From Mesostigma viride (lineage: Eukaryota; Streptophyta; Mesostigmatophyceae; Mesostigmatales; Mesostigmataceae), in the NCBI GenBank assembly GCA_009746045.1, contig RPFO01001901.1, positions 62,001 through 126,000 of the forward strand: a stretch of DNA of 64,000 nt. The letters are read 5' to 3'. The translations under genes and the position numbers were made by a program. The notes below the pieces were generated by a model. It saw only the letters and a program-made list of their open reading frames with translations, searched no databases and was not told where the DNA came from. Positions 21,842 through 32,673 of this stretch are shown here, one piece after another; position 1 is the stretch's first letter, and each line of letters opens with the position of its first letter.

Positions 21842-23300
21842 TCCTGACATGAGCCTGCACTTGCCGGATGGTAAGGCCGTGCCTGCCTACTCCGGTTCCC
21901 CCCCTCCGCTCTGCCGGAGCTGGAGGTAGGTCGGCCGACGGCCATAGCTCCCGTCGCCGCTGTTGCTGTGCCAGCGGGGTCAAGTCGTCGTCCAGAGTGT
22001 AGGAAGTCCTCGAAAGCTTCTTGCTGCATTTAAGAAACAACAGAGTATCCGCCATGTACTTTAAGGTGCATGAGGAGCACGGGGACCGGGCCAGCCTTAC
22101 CCCGTGCGCGGGGAAGGCGGGCAGCCTACATCCGCAGCTCACCAGCATGAGTTGCATGGGGTTAAGAATGTGCCGCTTACACGCTATGGCAAGAGACTGC
22201 GAGTTCTCACCTGCCGGCTGGTCAAAGTGCTTGACGATGACATTGTGGCTGCGCTGGGCGATGTCGGCCTCCTCGCGGAGGTCGAGCGTTTGTTGCTTGA
22301 GCTGTGCTGTGATGGTGGAGGCGGTGGAGGTGGTGTGGTTCTTCAGCATGTTCGCCCATGCAGGTCCGGGTGGGAGGAGCATCGTCGCCGGGGCCAGCAG
22401 ATGCCGGCCGGGCGGCAATGTCTTTAATTCACCGCCTGGGCGGTGAGGCCTGCGGTGTTTTGCAGGCACTCAATGGCGATGGCATGGTCGTGGAGGCGCT
22501 TGTCGATGTCGAGGAGCTGGGCCTTTATTTATTCTGTGGAGCTCAGCAGCCAGCGTGCTGCCCATATGGCTGCCACATCTGCAGCAAGGGGTTGCACGTG
22601 CTGCTCGAGGGCTTCCTTAGTTAAGGATGGAGCGGTAAATGGCTGCGGAAATGGTAGGAGCCCAGATCTCGCCATCAGAGCGCATGAGAAGTGAGCAGAG
22701 GATGAGGTCATTGAGCCTTGAGGTGCTGATCGAAGGCGGGGGGGTGGTTGGGGATGGTCCGTCCCATAGGTGAGGGGGCACTGCGTGTGCCGTCTGGGTA
22801 AATGAGGCGGTTGATGCTGTGGAGATGGAGGCACAGGTCGTAAAGTGAGGCTTAGTACCCGTAAAAGATGCAGAGCGTAGTACTTGGCGGGGCCATGTTG
22901 GTCCAGTTGTGGTCGGCAACTTTGAAGGGTGTCAGCCGAACTTGCGGTTCTGTTGGGCGCGATTCTGCTGGGCGGTTGCGTTTGGGATCAGAGGAGGCCG
23001 AGGGCGAGTTCGCAGGAGCCGAGTGCACTACTAAAGCTTGAGTAGTGTCACCGCTGCTTGGCGGAGGCCGGGCGGAGCTACAGGCGAAATTTCTTGGCTC
23101 AGCGCAGCTGCCAGGCTGCGTTGCGTAGTCGAGCGTTTGCTCGCCATAATATTGCATTTTAGTTTCGGAAAAATATATCAGCGTGTGCGTCTTAGAAAGA
23201 CGAAGCGATTGTGATATTCACGGCCGAATTTGGTGCCCAAACGTGAAAGTTATGAGCTCCGCCGTCAGCCATGGCTACCTCGTGGCGTGGCGCGTGTATT
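21842..23300 (-). mobile_element. ORF1-only LINE derivative C2, 3'-incomplete
   Basis: Minus-strand family C element. Leader 23150-23290 contains the hairpin motif and the sequence CGTGAAAGTTATGAGCTCC. ORF1 remnants run to about 21880. The usual C 3' UTR and TTAA tail are missing. It stands head-to-head with C3, about 190 bp away. Confidence 0.78.
21880..23147 (-). pseudogene. C2 ORF1 remnant
   Basis: Starts M-A-S-K-R-S-T-T-Q-R at the ATG at 23147. Contains SPSASSDPKRNRP, later LREEADIAQRSHNVIVKHFDQPAGEN (RRM start), the conserved LDDDLTPLAQQQRRRELWP of the C-terminal domain, and a degraded end. Several frameshifts make it non-functional. Confidence 0.72.
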
Positions 23301-23499
23301 CAAGGTCGTTATTAATTAATTAATGGTCCAGTGGCCACGGATCTATAGGCTTGGAACTGAGTTATCTAGAGGCGCGACGGTTTGGGAGAACATAATGCCA
23401 GGCGAGACCGCTAGGGTCTGGCTCCCTCTAGATATATACTAGACCGGTAGGATTGTGTGCCCTCATCCATCCAACGAGCCACGAGCCACGAGATAGCCA

Positions 23500-23625
23500 T
23501 GGCTGACGGCGGAGCTCATAACTTTCACGTTTGAGCACCGAATTTAGCCGTGAATATCACAATCGATGCGTCTTTCTACGACGCACATGCTGATATAATT
23601 TCCCAAAGCTATTACGCAATATACG
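23500..23625 (+). promoter_or_regulatory. C3 5' leader with conserved hairpin motif
   Basis: GGCGGAGCTCATAACTTTCA, a GAATATCACAATCGATGCG segment, a CGTCTTT..GACG imperfect hairpin, CATGCTGATATAATTT, then the ORF1 ATG. The order is shared with the leader of LINE A5, whose ORFs are otherwise different. Function (promoter, RNA element or ribozyme) is unproven. Confidence 0.5.
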
Positions 23626-24963
23626 ATGAGCAAACGCCTCTCGACGCAACGCAGCCTGGCGGCTGCGCTCGGCAATGAAAATCCGCATGCAGCTTCGGCT
23701 GCAGCTTCGCCCACCGGCCCAGATGGCAACGGTGACACTAGTCGTGCACTGGTGCCCGCCCAGCCTTCCGGGCTCGCCTCGCCATCTGCATCGCCTGAAC
23801 CTAAGCGCAGTCGCTCTGCTGAGCCGCCCTGGGAAGAGACCTCCTTTGACGTCAACAGCTCCGGCTTCTGGCAACGCAGCCCCAGTTGGTTCATGGAAGA
23901 CGTGTTTTACGGCAATCACGCCTCGCTTCTAGCCCTGTGCGTGTACCTCACGTCCCACAACCGTGGCCGCTGGCCTGGTGACGGCAAGCTTGTCGACCCC
24001 GCCGAGGCTCTCCCAATCATTCACCGCATGCCTCGCCCCAGGCTTCAACGCTTCGCCCTCTGCTCCCTTGTTGGACGCTCCGAATCCGAGATCTGGGCTT
24101 CCCAACCGCCCCCCCCCACCTTCCCCACCGAAGCCACCATCCGCACCCTCCTCAAGGAATTAGCTTTCGAGCAGCACGTGACCCCTCTTGCCGCAGATGT
24201 GGTGGCACTTGGCGGCACGCTGGCTGCTGAGCTCCCCACCATCCCCACCGCCACCGCCACCCTCCTCGCCTCCACCCCCCCCCCCCTCCGCCTCCACCGA
24301 CTCCATCACCGCCCAGCTCCGCGACATCGACCAGCGCCTCAAGGATAATGCAATCGCTATCGAGGTCTTGCAGAACACAGCAGGCCTCACCGCCCAGGCA
24401 TTGAAGGACATTGCCGACAAGCCAGCCCCGGCTGGCCTGGCCGGCGATGCTCCTCCCATCACGACCTGGGCGGACATGCTTAAGCAACATACCACCTCCA
24501 CCACCTCCGCCGTCGCAGCCCAGCTCCAGCGGCAGACGCTTGACCTCCGCGAGGAGGCCGAGCTCGCCAAGCGCAGCCTCAACGCCATACTCAAGAACTT
24601 CGACATGGAAGAAGGTGAGAATTCCGAGAAGCTTGCACGTGCGTTTGAGAGCTAAATCCTTGCACGCATGGGCCTTCTTGGTGAGATCAAGCTGACCGCC
24701 CGCCCACCGCCTCCCCCGCGCGCGGGGTAAGGCAGGGGCGCCTCCGCTTCTTCTCATCTTTGATAGCCCAGCGGACAAGATTTCGTTCCTCAGACGCCGC
24801 AAGCGGCTCGAGAATACTCACTTCACCGTGGACGACGACTTGACCCTGGCACAGCAACAACGGCGACGGGAGCTATGGCCGACCTACCTCCAGCTCCGGC
24901 AGACCAAGGCGGGCCAGCCGGTGTACTGGAAGGGGGCGGCCATCTACGTCGGCCACAATTAAG
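23626..24963 (+). pseudogene. C3 ORF1, near-complete but broken
   Basis: Reads from MSKRLSTQRSLAAALGNEN through SPSASPEPKRSRS, a MEDVFYGNHASLLALCVYL block and AADVVALGGTLAAELPT. It shifts frame in a proline tract near 24275 into AGLTAQALKDIADKPAPAGL and REEAELAKRSLNAILKNFDM, with a stop at 24655. The C-terminal domain (RRRELWPTYLQLRQTKAGQ, VYWKGAAIYV) follows in another frame. A TTAA insertion at 24959-24962 itself creates the final stop codon. Confidence 0.78.
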
Positions 24964-25540
24964 CCCTGGCAAGCGACCCCCTCGACCACCGCGGCCCCAG
25001 CAACTCCAGCCCCAGCCTAGGGGAATACAGCAGTAGTGTAGAATAGTTAGACAGTGGCCTTGTACATGCCCGCCTACTACAGGCACTATACCAACTGAGG
25101 CCTAGCCTTTTTAGTCATGTACATGTGTGCCTATGATGAGCCACCCTCCAGATGATACCTAGCTTTATTTAATTATGCCGTGCCCATGCAGGGGGTCACT
25201 CCCTGCTGAGAAGCCATGCCCTAGCCTTTGTATAGCTGCGCTGATCTTCCCCACCTATGACAGGCTCCCCTTAGCTGGGTGTTGCCTGAAACTCTGGGTG
25301 ATGCAGCTGCCCTAGTGCACCTAGAGCAAGTGTTGTTTACATTCCCACCCTTGCAGGAAGTAGCTTAGAATGTATGATAGGCCATATGCCCCTTCTCTGG
25401 GCTATGTGCTACATATACTCCCAACGGAGTTATGTTACAATTCAATTCAATCCATCCATCCATCCATCGGGGTTACTCCTCGACCGCCCATTAAATTAAA
25501 AATTAAATTAAAACATATCTCCGTGGGGAGCATACATGTA

Positions 25541-25764
25541 ACTATGGGCCCCAAGACAGCGGAGTTTTTCCACGAGTGCTGCCAGCGCCGTGAAGACCGG
25601 GCCTCAACCTGAAGGGTCAGACCGCCCCGTGGTCTGCCCGCACGTGGTCCTCGCATTGGCAGCAGCGCCTGTCACTCGCCCTCACTCGCACCGTGGCTGA
25701 TGTGCTATTCCGCCGCACCCGGGCCGACTTTGTCGCGACCCATGCGGTCTACTGCGAGGACAAC
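25541..25764 (+). pseudogene. C-terminal fragment of another LINE ORF2
   Basis: Matches 27398-27610: encodes GPKTAEFFHECCQRRED, then LSLALTRTVADVLFRRTRAD. A block like this (a LGP..AEFF..L segment followed by R.LS.AL) is common at the C-terminus of algal and oomycete LINE reverse transcriptases. It is joined directly to LINE A2. Confidence 0.5.
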
Positions 25765-26450
25765 ACGGATCGGCATGGCGTGGGCGCACCTCCATGACCA
25801 CCGCCGCTGGTGGAGCAACCCCGCCCTACCCCGGATCGTCAAGGGTGACCTCTTCAAGGTCGTCATTCTGACGATCCTGACCTACGGCGCCGAGACCTGG
25901 ACACTGACGCAGGAGCTGGAGCAACGACTCCACGGCGCCGTCACCAAGATGCTGCGCAAGGCCCTTAACATCCCCTTTGGTTTGCACATTAGTAATGAGG
26001 ATTTGTACGCTGATTTGCCCTATGTTTCCCACATTATTAGGCACAGGCGCCTGGGCCTAGCCGGGCACCTGGCCCGCACAGATCAGGTAGATACATCAGA
26101 TAGACTAGCTGGCACCAAGCCCGCCCAGCCTGCATGGGCGATATGTCCTCACCTGGCGTGCCCCCGGCCGCGCGCGGCAGGGCCGCCACCCGTGGACTTT
26201 TCGTGATAGACTCGGCATGGACATGTGCTACACTAGACGTGACGGGCTCACCCCCGGGCAGCCTCCTGGTTTGTCTGTAATATGGAGGCAGATGGTGCGC
26301 AAGGATAGATGGCAAGTAGTGATGAAGGAGACCACCCCCAAGCCTGTGGGGGCTCCGCGTGTGACCAATTTATGGCATTCATAGCGATTCGGGCCGCGGT
26401 GCCCACACCCCTGTAACTAGGACCTCGATAGCTTACACCATCCATTCCAT
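25765..26450 (+). pseudogene. LINE A2, 3' fragment with ORF2 C-terminus
   Basis: Equivalent to the last quarter of the A ORF2: RIGMAWAHLHDHRRWWSNPA, VVILTILTYGAETWTL, KMLRKALNIPFGLHISNEDL. A 4-bp CATG insertion at 26133-26136 shifts the frame near the end; the identical insertion is at 10452 in A1, so those two copies share it by descent. Other A1 insertions are absent here. Confidence 0.85.
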
Positions 26451-26487
26451 CCCATCACCTCACGTGGCCCCCCCGCGGGACTGCGAC

Positions 26488-26912
26488 CAGCCCAGCCTGG
26501 CCGGCACCTCCTGACGTGGGCTGGGCCCAGTGATGTTAGACGCCGCAAGGCCCGCACCTTCAAAGAACAGCTAGTAGAGGACATGGGGGGCCTAGGCCTC
26601 TCCGTGATTTGGAAGAAGATGATGGACAAGGCCAAGTGGGCCCAGGTCATAGAGGACAACGAGCCCCCCCCAGTGGGGAAGCGCCCGCGTGTACAATCCC
26701 GCGGGAGGCACGCCAGATAGCTCCCCCTAGGGCAGCGTGCGGCTGCCTAGATAGATGTTGTCGCTAGAATGTTGTTAGATAGATGTAGAATGTAGCCAAT
26801 GTAGATAGATTAGACCGGTAGGAATGTTTGCACCCATCCATCCATCCATCGGGGTTAATGCTCCGTGACTCCCCAACGGGAGCACGAGTCTAATTAATTA
26901 ATTAATTAATTC
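26488..26912 (+). mobile_element. LINE family E, 5'-truncated 3' end
   Basis: Collinear with 46908-47320. Encodes the ORF2 C-terminal segment RRKARTFKEQLVEDMGGLGL, VIWKKMMDKAKWAQVIEDN and PPPVGKRPR, then a 3' UTR with TAGATAGATG repeats and ATCCATCCATC, the ACTCCCCAACGGGAGCAC hairpin and a TTAA-unit tail. Confidence 0.8.
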
Positions 26913-26988
26913 CATCCCATGTTCCCCTCCCACTGAGGACTTATGCTCACGTGACGCAGTCACGTGTCTATTGATTAATTAATTAATG
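26913..26988 (+). mobile_element. Minimal LINE A 3'-end insertion
   Basis: About 75 bp of only the extreme A 3' end (TCCATCCCATGTTCCCCTCC, then CACGTGACGCAGTCACGTG, TTAA tail), inserted directly at the tail of the family E copy. An extreme 5' truncation. Confidence 0.7.
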
Positions 26989-27240
26989 CGGTCTAGATCC
27001 CTCCCAGGCCTGCATGGTGGGCCGGCAGCAATGTTGCTGTGTGTCGTAGTTTTGTTATGTAGTTAGTTGTACCAATTGTGCAGCTTGCGTGATCCTTGGA
27101 TGTCCGTGTCAGATTTCTAATAATTTCTTCAGGGTTCTTCTTTTCGGGTTTTCCCTAATGTTGCATGCCAATCTCAACTCCGTAATTCATCATTCTCAAT
27201 GAATATATGTAACACGATGGGCATGCAGGGTTGCCACAGG

Positions 27241-27610
27241 TCTGCTCATCGATGTCTCCGTGGCTCGGCCGCTCTCCGGTCGCCACATTCTCCGGGCGGC
27301 TGTGGATGCCGGCGCTGCTGCCGCTGTGCCGTTGAGCCTCCTATGGCAATGTGGGGCCCCACTGGGTCAACCCCTTTGTCCTTGAGGAGTTCGGGGCCCT
27401 GGGCCCCAAGACGGCGGAGTTTTTCCAAGAGTGCTGCCAGCGCCGTGAAGACCGCCTCGACCTCGAGGGTCAGACCGCCCCGTGGTCTGCCCGCACGTGT
27501 TCCTCGTATTGGCCGGCGGCAGCGCCTGTCACTCGCCCTCACTCGCACCGTGGCTGATGTGTTATTCCGCCGCACCCGGGCCGACTTTGTCGCGACCCAT
27601 GCGGTCTAGA
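27241..27610 (+). pseudogene. LINE ORF2 C-terminal fragment, copy 2
   Basis: Begins LLIDVSVARPLSGRHI-LRAA, continues in another frame with PFVLEEFGALGPKTAEFFQE and RLSLALTRTVADVLFRRTRA, and ends at the same point as 25541-25764. The order DVSV..PL / F..E.FG..G / R.LS.AL is that of the C-terminal extension of many non-LTR reverse transcriptases in algae. Frameshifted and non-functional. Confidence 0.5.
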
Positions 27611-27639
27611 TCGCTCCCGGTGGGCCGGAGCTCGCCTAT

Positions 27640-27770
27640 GAGGGCCATGCATGGGGGCGAGGATTTTGTGCCCAAACGCCTGAGCATGCAAGCTTCTCGG
27701 AGTCCTCACCTTCCAGCAGGTCGAAGTGCTTGACAATGACGTTACAGTGACTGCCCATGGGAGCACAAAT
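27640..27770 (-). mobile_element. Family C ORF1 fragment
   Basis: About 130 bp of diverged C ORF1 in minus orientation (TDNVIVKHFDLLEGEDSEKL-like reading around the RRM start). Directly followed by repeat R. Confidence 0.5.
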
Positions 27771-27777
27771 TAATGAT

Positions 27778-29905
27778 GGGACGGGACATGCCCGAATTTT
27801 TTGGCGCCAAAAAATTCGCGCCGGAACCCAAGGTCATAAATTTCACGTGCACAGTGCGCGCACCCCTTGCGGAAGTGGCCATGGCGACTGCGTTCAGGCG
27901 AAACTACCACACTAGGGAAAAATGCAAAAATTTTACTCGAATCTAAAAGACGATGAGTTAATGATGTTAGTTTGTGGCGGAAATCAGCTGGTTTACAATA
28001 TCGCTGTTGTTTTTTTATGCCATCGGCATGGGGGGTAATATGAATTTTTTGGTCGCGCGGAATGAAATAGAGTTCATGATCGCGGCTGTAAAATCCCGTT
28101 TATGGGGGTTGTTCTGACCGTGAAGCAGGCGTTAATATCGGTTGCATCGAATTCTAAACCGATCTGGTGCTTTTTGCCAGATTTTCGGCCATTATCGGTA
28201 AGTAATTGTTCAGACCTGCGCAGTGCGTGTCTGACCTGTCCATGGTATAACGGCTGTTGTTGCGCGCCTGGGCGAGGGATTTAGTAGGAGGGCGAGGTAG
28301 AGATTTGTCGCGAATGTTATCTGCTATCAGTGCTTTCTTCTATGAGCTCATCGTTCGAGTTTTTTTGCGTTCTTTTTGGGCAGTTTCCGCCAGCTAGCTC
28401 GCCGTCGCTTGCCGTTGTGTTGTCGAATACCTGGCAGCTTTAGATTGTTTTCGTTGATGTCGTGATCAGGGCCGCTTCAGTCGCAGCCTATAGCTCTTCG
28501 GGAACTAGGTATAAGGCATTTCATAAAACGAGTTCTGGCAAGGATTTTGTGCGTATGGACGCTTCTTGTTGTTTGAGAGTGATGCACCCTCTCTTCGCAG
28601 GGGCCCCGCAGCGGCGCATCACAGCGCTCATGCGCTGAAGGGCCGCCAATGGTTTCTTTGCATTTTATCGTGCAGGGATGGAAGTGTTTTAGTGATGATG
28701 ATGTTGGAGATAATGCATTTGTGTGACTGCATGTAGATAGCTGGCACCAATGGTTGTTTGAGCTTTCCTTTGTTATGATGATGTGACAAGACTACAATGT
28801 GCTGAGCCAACCATGGATGGTTGACATGCATGACTGCATGCAAGCTATATATACCATGTTCCTACTTGGTTCCTTGCCCTCCATAGTCCCAGTTTGTCAT
28901 CCATGCCGGGGAGGACAGTTTAGGAGGTGTTGTTGAGTCGATTAGCTTGGTTGGCATCAACCTTACACTCTAACCTGGGAGAAACATAGGAAATGCTCAC
29001 TTAGGCATATTCTGGAGCCCTACCAACATCAAGGCTATGAACCTTAGTATTTACAAGGCTGGCCATGCTGGAGGGATGATGAACACATATGAGGTGCGTG
29101 GCCACCCCTTTGTACATCGTAAACATACTCAGCATGGTTTTGGTGCATGTTGGATGGCATATTAAGTGGCACTGTGGGGTTACTAACTTACTGAGTGGTC
29201 CTTAGCGCCTTGTCAGGTGGTCATATAGGAAACCCATCGATCAACTTGAGTAGTTCTTGTCACAATGACCCCCCACGTTGAGCATGCGTTGCCGTCAGCG
29301 TGCAAGAGTTAATTATGCACATGTGCTTTGGTCAGTTTGCAGATCGATGTCTTTGATGAAGAAGGAGGTGCTAGTGTGGCTGAATGGTTACTATAATTTC
29401 CTTGTAGTGTCTACATGGGTGGCCGGCCGTCTTGGAATGGTTGTAACTTGGGCAGTTCCTGTCAGAACGTCGTCAAACCTTGAACACAGGAGGTACCATA
29501 TGTGCAGAGGATGGTAGTACGTGGTTTGGCCAGTTTTCACGTGGCCGAGATGTATAAAGGGGTGTTAGTGTGGCTAAATACTAGCTAGAACCTCCGTCAG
29601 CGTCATCACTGGTGGTGATCTAGGAATATCCATCAAATAGGGCTGCGCTTGTCAGAATGACCTGAAAATTTTGGGCTGCATTCCCCCCAACCTCTAGTAT
29701 TTGGGAATATATGATTTGGCACTATTCCTTGTGCTTATGATTTGATTTATTTTTTTTGGTGGAAAAAAGTACCCTTTTTGCGGGAAAATCCATCAATGTG
29801 TCTGAACATGATTATTCTGTGCTCAAAATTAGGCAGACTTTCTCAAGAGTCAGGGAACTATATGGGAATATGTGATTTGGTCCCAATATGTTTGCCCACA
29901 AACAA
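27778..29905 (+). repeat. Dispersed repeat R, copy 1
   Basis: 2.1-kb repeat collinear with 61908-64000. It starts GGGACGGGACA, followed by a 26-bp perfect palindrome (27793-27818, core TTTTTTGGCGCCAAAAAA). No long ORF is conserved between copies, so it looks like a non-coding or very old transposon. This copy is interrupted at 29905 by LINE A3. Relative to copy 2 it carries GATC (29239), TCGA (29344) and GGCC (29425) 4-bp insertions. Confidence 0.75.
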
Positions 29906-30345
29906 GGGGGGCCGACTAACAAGCTGAATTTACTAGCTGACCTCATTTATGCCGACGACATCACGCTCATCGAGAAACCGGAGTCTGCCCAACTTTGGCT
30001 GGACTGCCTGGCGCTCGAGGCTCGGGCGGTTGGTCTGAGAAATCAGCCCCAAAACGGAGGCCCTGGCCCTCGGCATGGCAGGGCCCCCACCCACACTCCG
30101 CCTCTTAGACGATGCCGAGGTCAACTACCCTCCATCAGGCCGCTTCAAGCTGCTCGGCAGTTGGCTTCCCGACTGCGAGGACGACATGACGACACGGATC
30201 GGCAATTGGCGTGGGCGCACCTCCATGACCACCGCCGCTGGTGGAGCAACCCCGCCCTACCCCGGATCGTCAATTAAGCGTGACCTCTTCAAGGTCGTCA
30301 TTCTGACGATCCTGACCTACGGCGCCGAGACCTGGACACTGACCG
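29906..30345 (+). pseudogene. LINE A3, internal RT fragment
   Basis: Starts GGPTNKLNLLADLIYADDITL (RT motif C, YADD) and runs to LTILTYGAETWTLT, lacking the 3' UTR. Frames shift at small indels, including a TTAA insertion at 30274-30277. Internal truncation at both ends is unusual for simple target-primed insertion and suggests later deletion or rearrangement. Confidence 0.8.
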
Positions 30346-30576
30346 CGACCGTCGCCGCTGCCGGGTCCGAAAATGATCCTTGAGCAGGCGCTTCGACAAT
30401 GATGCAGCCGGAGGAGACCCCAGACAGTCTCTCTAATCTCGACGAGCTGAAGATTAATAAACTCTTGGCGTGCATCATTGGCGCTGCCAGGTGCTTTGGC
30501 CGTACAAAAGACTCAGCCATATACACTGAACGCTGAACTTCAAGTTCGCGTCCACTTGGATGTAACAGTATACACA

Positions 30577-31266
30577 CTCGCGTGCAGACACGTGTGTAGT
30601 ACTCCTACACACAGATCTCGAGTGATTTATCTAGTACCAAATCCGAAAGGCTTGCATCACTCCCCGGACAGGAGAACTTTTGCGGATGACTGTAGGTGTA
30701 AGTTGGCGATGCCATGGTAACCGGAGACGTCCGTCCTATAGTCAGCAAAATTGGTGCGAGAGGTCCCCAGTTCGATTCAGGTCGGATTCATTTGCAGATC
30801 GCGTTTTTCCGCGTTTTCCGCGGCCCGGCACTGAACGCAAATGGTTTTCACCTTTGCGGAGTGCCTGATCAGAATATACGCTTGGCTGATTTCGATAGTA
30901 CCGGCTACGCCCCCTTCTAAAGAAGGATTCAGCCGTGTTCAGCCCGTCTCACGGTGCGAGACTGAACAAGTCTCGCGTGCAGACACGTGTGTAGTACTCC
31001 TACACACAGATCTCGAGTGATTTATCTAGTACCAAATCCGAAAGGCTTGCATCACTCCCCGGACAGGAGAACTTTTGCGGATGACTGTAGGTGTAAGTTG
31101 GCGATGCCATGGTAACCGGAGACGTCCGTCCTATAGTCAGCAAAATTGGTGCGAGAGGTCCCCAGTTCGATTTAGGTCGGATTCATTTGCAGATCGCGTT
31201 TTTCCGCGTTTTCCGCGGCCCGGCACTGAACGCAAATGTTTTTCACCTTTGCGGAGTGCCTGATCA
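30577..31266. repeat. Duplicated 0.3-kb repeat with tRNA-like B box
   Basis: Two near-identical ~294-bp units (30577-30873 and 30972-31266, offset 395 bp). Each contains GAGAGGTCCCCAGTTCGATT, close to a pol III B box (GTTCGANTC) and to the 3' half of a tRNA, preceded by GTCCTATAGTCAGC, but the distance between the two blocks is too short for a real tRNA. Possibly a tRNA-derived SINE or tRNA pseudogene that was duplicated. Confidence 0.5.
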
Positions 31267-31560
31267 GAGTATACACACTGACTGAGTCAGAAAATACTGT
31301 TACTACAGAATTCAATACTACCGATATTAATGCATCCAGGCTTCATGGTCACAAAGCCCCCCCCAAATGCGAATTTACTGCCGCATGCAGTGCCGCCATC
31401 ACGAATTCTATTTTATTCCGCGCGACCAAAAAATGCAGTTTACCCCCCATATGCCGATGGCAGTATATTGACAGTAAGCAGCGATGTTGTAAATCAGCTA
31501 CTTGCCGCCACAACCCAACATCATCAACCCATGGTCCGCCAAGCCCTTTTAGGCACTTTC

Positions 31561-32303
31561 TGTCAGCCGTAGTGGGCCAAGGCAGTCCCGGCACTAGTTT
31601 TTTGGCTGTCAGTTAGCCTAATTAGTGGGACGACACAACTGTACTTTTCCAGACTATTTAATTCGTGCTACGGATTTTTAGTGCTGCGTTTCAGGTCCGA
31701 GATACTGTACGGATCATACTTTTGAGACCCGTTGTAATTGTTTTTGGGTCCGGACTATATGTGGAGTGCTACAAAATATTGTACCGGTGCTGGTGTGGCA
31801 CCGACGGTACATTTTGGATTGCTTATGCTGCCACCGTACGTTATGCAGCAGGATCCGCGCTTCGCGCAGATCTTAGGGACGTTGGTACTGTTTCTGGTTT
31901 TTCACCTATGTGAGTGATTTTGTCTAAGTCCGAGCTTGTGGCGCATGTCTGAGAAAGAAATCATAAGAATGGTAGAGTATCAGACGCGGCGCAACTTTTC
32001 AGTCCTTTGTGCATGTATGCATGCACATGTGTGCTTGAATGCATCCGACCACCTAGAACGCGCCGCCACGTATCGTACGGCTGTGATCTGTTTGTGTCGT
32101 GACCTGTCCTTTGGGCGGCGTAGCATTTAGCCTAGGCACTGCTCCTTGGCAACTCACGCTCATGCCTTATTTCACACGTTTTTCACCATGAAGGACGTGA
32201 AATGTGGGCGTCGGCATTTGTGATTTAATGCTTGTCTTTTAAGCGTTATTTAATAACCAAGATCAATTTCCTCCGATCACCTTGGTTCAGTGCAAATGCA
32301 ACA
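31561..32303 (+). repeat. 5' LTR
   Basis: 743 bp, TGTCAGCC ... GCAACA. Carries the promoter and start of the transcript by analogy. Two short ORFs in it recur unchanged in the 3' LTR only because the LTRs are identical. Confidence 0.95.
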
Positions 32304-32320
32304 TGGTATCGCCTCAGAAA
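32304..32320 (+). promoter_or_regulatory. Primer-binding site (tRNA-iMet type)
   Basis: TGGTATCGCCTCAG directly abuts the LTR end. Plant copia elements usually show TGGTATCAGAGC here, so the first seven bases match the initiator tRNA 3' end. Confidence 0.75.
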
Positions 32321-32673
32321 GTGACAGGCAAAATCTGGTGAAGCCAAACTTCATACACTTCACCTTGTCCAAGACTGTGAGGGGGACGCCCCACATCTAC
32401 ATTGCAGTCTTTGGATGCGCCTCTTTCGCTTCTTCTTGTTGAAATCGGGCCACCCAATTTGTGGGAGGTGTTCTTCTTGAGGGAACTGCATTGTTCTGTT
32501 GAAAGTGTAAGACCCTTGGCATAAGGGCCACTTGAGTATTGGGAAGTTTGTCTTTATTCTTGAAGCATCCTTCCTGTGGAGACGTTTTTTGAGATAAAAC
32601 GTTTTTCTGTTCTTCCTGGGCAGTAAAGAATCTGGTTTTTTCTGCAACATTTTTAGTGGGGAGAAACTTGTCT

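Larger units (their letters stand above)
23480..25455 (+). mobile_element. ORF1-only LINE derivative C3
   Basis: Most complete family C copy: CACGAGC heptamers at the 5' end, the shared leader motif (23500-23620), ORF1 (23626-24963, broken), and a 3' UTR with a CTCCCAACGGAGTTATG terminal motif and AT-rich end near 25455. No RT is encoded. Used as reference for C1, C2 and C4-C6. Confidence 0.82.

Noticed and set aside
30740-30830. tRNA gene
   Set aside because: A B box and T-arm-like sequence exist but A/B spacing is too short and no cloverleaf can be drawn.
31665-32130. Short ORFs (82 and 64 codons) repeated exactly at 33823-34288
   Set aside because: They lie inside the two LTRs and are identical because the LTRs are.
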